Assembly (NCBI GenBank): GCA_027019165.1
Contig: JALUXC010000008.1
Coordinates: forward strand, 186,001-250,000
Direction of reading: 5' to 3'
DNA from: Pseudophaeobacter sp.
Lineage (GTDB): Bacteria; Pseudomonadota; Alphaproteobacteria; Rhodobacterales; Rhodobacteraceae
DNA: 64,000 nucleotides
The notes under the pieces are model-generated. The model worked only from the letters and a program-made list of their open reading frames with translations. It searched no databases and had not been told where the DNA came from. Made by a program: the position numbers and the translations under genes. Position 1 is the stretch's first letter; the number at the start of each line of letters is the position of its first letter. This document shows positions 60,378 to 64,000 of this stretch, in pieces.

Positions 60378-62020
60378 CAGACCGTCCCAATGTACTTTGG
60401 ATCATGGCCGACCAATTGCGGTTCGACTACCTCAGCTGCTATGGTCATCCGCATCTGCACACGCCCCATATCGATGCGCTGGCGGCACGCGGTGTGCGTT
60501 TCACCAATGCCTATGTTCAATCGCCGGTCTGCGGCCCTTCGCGCATGTCGGCCTATACTGGACGCTATGTGCGCAGCCATGGCTCCACCTGGAACGGCAT
60601 GCCGCTGCGGGTGGGCGAGCCGACCTTGGGCGATCACCTGCGCGAGGTGAACGCACGGGCCGTTCTGGTCGGCAAAACCCATATGACCGCTGACGCAGAA
60701 GGCATGGCCTGGCTTGGCATTGATCCCAGCAGCGAGATCGGTGTGCGGGTCTCGGAATGCGGGTTCGAGCCTTTCGAGCGTGACGATGGCCTGCACCCCG
60801 ACAGCCCACGCCAGAACTGGTCGGCCTATGACGACTATCTGGAGGCACACGGATTTTCCTCTGACAACCCCTGGGAGGATTTCGCCAACTCTGGCCTGGA
60901 TGACGATGGTGAGCTGCTGTCCGCGTGGCTCCTGAAAAACTCACGCCTTGCCGCCAACGTGCCAGAAGAACATTCAGAAACCGCCTATATGACCGACCGC
61001 GCCATGGCGTTCATGGAAGAGGCCCAAATGGATGGGCGCCCTTGGGTCTGTCACCTGTCCTATATCAAACCGCACTGGCCCTATATCGTGCCCGCGCCCT
61101 ACCACGATATGTATGACGAGACGCATATCGTCGATCCGGTCCGCTCTGACGCGGAACGGCAGACGGATCATCCGCTGATGCAGGCCTATCTTGATGCGCG
61201 GGTCTGCCGCAGCTTTGCCCGCGATCATGTGCGCGAGCATGTGATCCCGGCCTATATGGGGCTGATCAAGCAGCTCGATGACAACCTTGGCCGCCTGTTT
61301 GCCTGGATGGATGAAAAGGGTCTCAGTGAGAACACCATCGTGGCCTTCACCTCGGACCATGGCGATTACATGGGTGACCACTGGATGGGCGACAAGGATT
61401 TCTATCACGAGATGGCCGTTAAGGTACCGCTGATCATTGCCGATCCCCGAAAGGATGCCGATGGCACCCGCGGTCTGGTGACGGAGGAACTGGTTGAGAT
61501 GATCGACCTTGCCCCCACCTTCATGAATGCCGTGGGCTGCCCCGCCAAACCCCATGTGATCGAAGGGCGTGATCTCACGCCGATCCTGCATGGCACCGAC
61601 GGGTTTTCGCGCCGCTATGTAATCAGCGAACATGACTACCACTGGTCCGACATGGCCCGCACGCTGGATCAGCCGCAGGAAGACGCCCATACCACGATGA
61701 TCTTTGACGGGCGCTGGAAATACATCCGCTGCGAAGGCTTCCGCCCCGTCCTGTTCGACCTTGAAACAGACCCGCAAGAGGTCAATGACATCGGCGGCTC
61801 AGACCTGCCCGAACATGTCGCGGTGCGCGCGCGGATGGAGGCAGCCCTTTTGGATTGGGCCACCCGCCATCACACGCGGATCACTGCAACCCAGACCGTG
61901 CTCGCTCGGCAAAAGCTGGCAGCAGAAACCGGAATCCTGATCGGGTTCTGGGATGAGGAAGAATACAAAGAGGTCACAGGCAAGGCCTTTGAGGAGCTCA
62001 TCCCGCAGGGCCGTCCCTGA
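60374..62020 (+). CDS. Sulfatase-family hydrolase (arylsulfatase / phosphonate monoester hydrolase type)
   Basis: 548 residues. Metal ligand Asp13 and the formylglycine motif CGPSR with Cys53 (QSPVCGPSRMSAYTGRY), so the protein needs formylglycine maturation; the Cys-x-Pro-Ser-Arg core is canonical. Further blocks: VGKTHM, HWPYIVP, FTSDHGDYMGDHWMGDKDFYHEM and EHDYHWSD. No signal peptide, so cytoplasmic. Length and the long insertion between residues 85 and 190 resemble the phosphonate-monoester-hydrolase group rather than secreted sulfatases. It overlaps marR and stands opposite the TAXI importer, so it probably hydrolyses an imported ester. No sulfatase-maturing enzyme is in the window. Confidence 0.9.
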   Translation: MTDRPNVLWIMADQLRFDYLSCYGHPHLHTPHIDALAARGVRFTNAYVQSPVCGPSRMSAYTGRYVRSHGSTWNGMPLRVGEPTLGDHLREVNARAVLVGKTHMTADAEGMAWLGIDPSSEIGVRVSECGFEPFERDDGLHPDSPRQNWSAYDDYLEAHGFSSDNPWEDFANSGLDDDGELLSAWLLKNSRLAANVPEEHSETAYMTDRAMAFMEEAQMDGRPWVCHLSYIKPHWPYIVPAPYHDMYDETHIVDPVRSDAERQTDHPLMQAYLDARVCRSFARDHVREHVIPAYMGLIKQLDDNLGRLFAWMDEKGLSENTIVAFTSDHGDYMGDHWMGDKDFYHEMAVKVPLIIADPRKDADGTRGLVTEELVEMIDLAPTFMNAVGCPAKPHVIEGRDLTPILHGTDGFSRRYVISEHDYHWSDMARTLDQPQEDAHTTMIFDGRWKYIRCEGFRPVLFDLETDPQEVNDIGGSDLPEHVAVRARMEAALLDWATRHHTRITATQTVLARQKLAAETGILIGFWDEEEYKEVTGKAFEELIPQGRP

Positions 62021-62028
62021 ACCGCCTT

Positions 62029-63906
62029 TCAGGTCTGGCCGTGGAAGTGATCATAGACCCGCTCGGCCAGAGCTGCTGAAACCCCCTCGACCGCCTTGAG
62101 GTCCGACAGGTTGGCGCGGCTCACGGCCTTGGCGCTGCCAAAGTGTGCCAAAAGCGCCCGTTTGCGGCTTGCGCCGACGCCTGCGATTTCATCGAGCGGA
62201 GTTGCCCCCATCGCTTTGGCCCGTTTGGCCCGGTGGGTGCCGATGGCAAACCTGTGCGCCTCGTCCCGCAAGCGCTGAATGAAATAAAGCACCGGATCGT
62301 TGCGTTGCAGGGCAAAGGCGGCCTCGCCGGGGCGGTAGAATTCCTCTTTGCCGTGGTCGCGATCCACGCCCTTGGCAACGCCGACCATGGGAATGTCCTG
62401 CACGCCGTGCTCTTCCATGATCTCGGCCACAGCCGACACCTGCCCCGCGCCGCCATCGATCAACAACAGATCCGGCCACATGCCCTTTTCACGGTCAGGA
62501 TCCTCTTTCAAGAGACGCGAGAAGCGGCGGTTCAGCACCTCTTTCATCATGCCAAAGTCATCGCCGGGGGTCAGATCGTCGCCCTTGATATTGAACTTCC
62601 GATAGGCGTTCTTCATCAGCCCCTCGGGGCCGGCCACGATCATCCCGCCCACAGCATTGGTGCCCTGGATGTGAGAGTTGTCGTAGACCTCGATCCGCTG
62701 CGGCGGGCCATCCAGACCAAAGGCATCGGCAATCCCCTTCAGCAGCTTGGCCTGGGTCGCGCTTTCGGCCATGCGCCGGGCAAGGCTTTCCCGTGCGTTG
62801 CGCACCGCGCCCGCCACAAGTTCCGTCTTTTCCCCGCGCTGGGGCACGAGGATTTCGACTTTGTGGTCTGCCTTTTCGCTCAGCGCCGCTTGCATCACAT
62901 CGCCGTTCTCGATGTCATCGGAGAGGATCAGTTGACGGGGCGGCTCCTTGTTGCTGTAGAACTGGCCGAGGAAGGCCTCCATCACCTCGGCCGGGCTGTT
63001 GTCGGCATCCACGCGCGGGTAGAAATCCTGATTGCCCCAGTTCTGATTGGCGCGGATGAAAAACACCTGAACGCAGGCCTGCCCGCCCTCCATATGGAGC
63101 CCGATGATGTCGGCTTCGGCCACGCCGCGCGGATTGATCCCCTGCGCCGATTGAACCTGCGTCAGCGCCTTGATCCTGTCACGCAGGGCGGCGGCGCGTT
63201 CAAACTCCATCGCCTCTGAGGCTGCCATCATCTGCTCGGCCAGCTCCTCCTGGATCTTGGTCGAGCGCCCGGACAGGAACCGCTCCGCGTCGCGCACCGA
63301 GGCGGCGTAGTCCTCGGCGCTGATCTCACCCGTGCAGGGGGCCGAGCAGCGTTTGATCTGATATTGCAGACAGGGGCGCGTGCGGCTTTCAAACATCGCA
63401 TCCGAACAGTTGCGCAAAAGGAACGCCTTTTGCAGCTGGTTCAGCGTGCGGTTCACCGCGCCAGCGCTGGCAAAGGGCCCAAAATAGCTGCCTTTCTCTT
63501 TTCGCGCACCGCGATGCTTCTTGATCTGCGCAAAGGCGTGGTCCTTGGAGACCAGAATATTCGGGAAGCTTTTGTCATCGCGCAATAGCACGTTGTACTT
63601 GGGCTTGAGCTGCTTGATCAGGTTCTGCTCCAAGAGCAGCGCCTCGGTTTCGGTTCGCGTGGTCAGGAACATCATCGAGGTGGTGAGCGCGATCATCCGC
63701 TCGATCCGGGGGCTGTTTCCGGGCCGGGTGTAGTTGGAAACCCGCGCTTTGAGGTTGCGCGCCTTGCCCACATAGAGCACCCGGCTCTCGGCATCGAGCA
63801 TCCGGTAGACACCGGGCGAAGCATCCAGCGTCTTCACATAATCCTGGATGACGGCATAGCCGCTGCGGGGTGTTTCTGCGGTCTGATCATTCATGTTTTG
63901 ACACAT
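62029..63906 (-). CDS. uvrC: UvrABC system protein C
   Basis: 625 residues from the ATG at 63906 (GGGA five bases upstream; in-frame codons are open to 63930). The GIY-YIG nuclease reads [20 protein letters not shown] (about 32-51). The cysteine-rich block is [30 protein letters not shown]. The UVR helix hairpin follows, then the RNase-H-like endonuclease domain ([33 protein letters not shown]) and the C-terminal helix-hairpin-helix ([20 protein letters not shown]). It makes both incisions in nucleotide excision repair. Tail to tail with the sulfatase gene (8 bases). Confidence 0.97.
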   Translation of the reverse strand: MCQNMNDQTAETPRSGYAVIQDYVKTLDASPGVYRMLDAESRVLYVGKARNLKARVSNYTRPGNSPRIERMIALTTSMMFLTTRTETEALLLEQNLIKQLKPKYNVLLRDDKSFPNILVSKDHAFAQIKKHRGARKEKGSYFGPFASAGAVNRTLNQLQKAFLLRNCSDAMFESRTRPCLQYQIKRCSAPCTGEISAEDYAASVRDAERFLSGRSTKIQEELAEQMMAASEAMEFERAAALRDRIKALTQVQSAQGINPRGVAEADIIGLHMEGGQACVQVFFIRANQNWGNQDFYPRVDADNSPAEVMEAFLGQFYSNKEPPRQLILSDDIENGDVMQAALSEKADHKVEILVPQRGEKTELVAGAVRNARESLARRMAESATQAKLLKGIADAFGLDGPPQRIEVYDNSHIQGTNAVGGMIVAGPEGLMKNAYRKFNIKGDDLTPGDDFGMMKEVLNRRFSRLLKEDPDREKGMWPDLLLIDGGAGQVSAVAEIMEEHGVQDIPMVGVAKGVDRDHGKEEFYRPGEAAFALQRNDPVLYFIQRLRDEAHRFAIGTHRAKRAKAMGATPLDEIAGVGASRKRALLAHFGSAKAVSRANLSDLKAVEGVSAALAERVYDHFHGQT

Positions 63907-64000
63907 ATGATTCCCTGCATGTCGCTGCAACGATTACGCTCCGGTTTCAAGAGCATACAAATCCACGACTCCTGTGGATAACAATGAAGATATCTTCGGG

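Noticed and set aside
63973-63981. A perfect DnaA box (TTATCCACA on the minus strand) upstream of uvrC
   Set aside because: A single nine-base match is expected by chance about once per 130 kb of double-stranded sequence, and no cluster or AT-rich unwinding region is visible, so I do not call an origin.

Overview
The window is chromosomal DNA of an alphaproteobacterium, most likely a member of the Rhodobacterales (Roseobacter group). The evidence is the high GC content, the density of TRAP and ABC uptake operons, and housekeeping genes that read as roseobacter-type (truA, pgsA-moaD-moaE, uvrC, a YcjX-family P-loop protein). No rRNA, tRNA, CRISPR array, transposase or phage gene was seen. Almost every gene is for uptake or catabolism of small organic molecules, each set with its own regulator.

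Layout. 0-2.4 kb: ycjX (cut by the left edge), truA and a two-hairpin repeat. 2.4-5.6 kb: acyl-CoA dehydrogenase and thioesterase operon, divergent from a D-2-hydroxyacid dehydrogenase. 5.6-9.4 kb: an SDR, styrene/indole-monooxygenase-type flavoprotein and flavin reductase operon, divergent from an AraC/XylS-type regulator; this resembles the Acinetobacter indole (iif) operon. 9.5-15.6 kb: TRAP transporter dctPQM, IclR regulator, PaaI-type thioesterase and acyl-CoA ligase, with shared candidate IclR operators. 15.6-19.9 kb: ATPase / FtsX permease / HlyD adaptor export system on the minus strand. 20.1-27.8 kb: a second acyl-CoA ligase, then a BMP-type nucleoside/base ABC importer coupled to a CodA-family deaminase whose specificity residue is changed in the way known for 5-methylcytosine deaminases.

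27.8-28.9 kb is a scar: an AT-rich orphan coiled-coil membrane gene beside a frameshifted 3' remnant of a LivF ATPase gene. 28.9-34.9 kb: glycerol-type ABC importer (glpVSTPQ plus a DUF2160-like membrane protein) whose two ATPases have complementary defects. 34.9-36.8 kb: tandem and palindromic repeats, then a BlaI-type repressor and M56 peptidase pair without a visible target. 37-47 kb: GntR regulator, ketopantoate-reductase-like enzyme and TetR regulator; KstD-like flavoprotein, NTF2-like protein and M20 peptidase; then a YtcJ-like amidohydrolase with a COG0523 GTPase, divergent from LysR. 47-52.7 kb: complete oligopeptide-type ABC importer. 52.7-54.6 kb: MobA/phenol-hydroxylase-like flavoprotein with strong upstream palindromes.

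54.8-64 kb: moaE, moaD and pgsA, then a TAXI-TRAP transporter, MarR regulator and sulfatase/phosphonate-monoester-hydrolase-like enzyme that separate pgsA from uvrC. Functionally the window is a mosaic of substrate-specific modules (importer, activating or oxidising enzyme, dedicated regulator) placed between conserved housekeeping genes. In three of the importer operons a strong hairpin follows the binding-protein gene, consistent with making more binding protein than membrane parts. All functions are inferred from sequence pattern alone; no database search was run.
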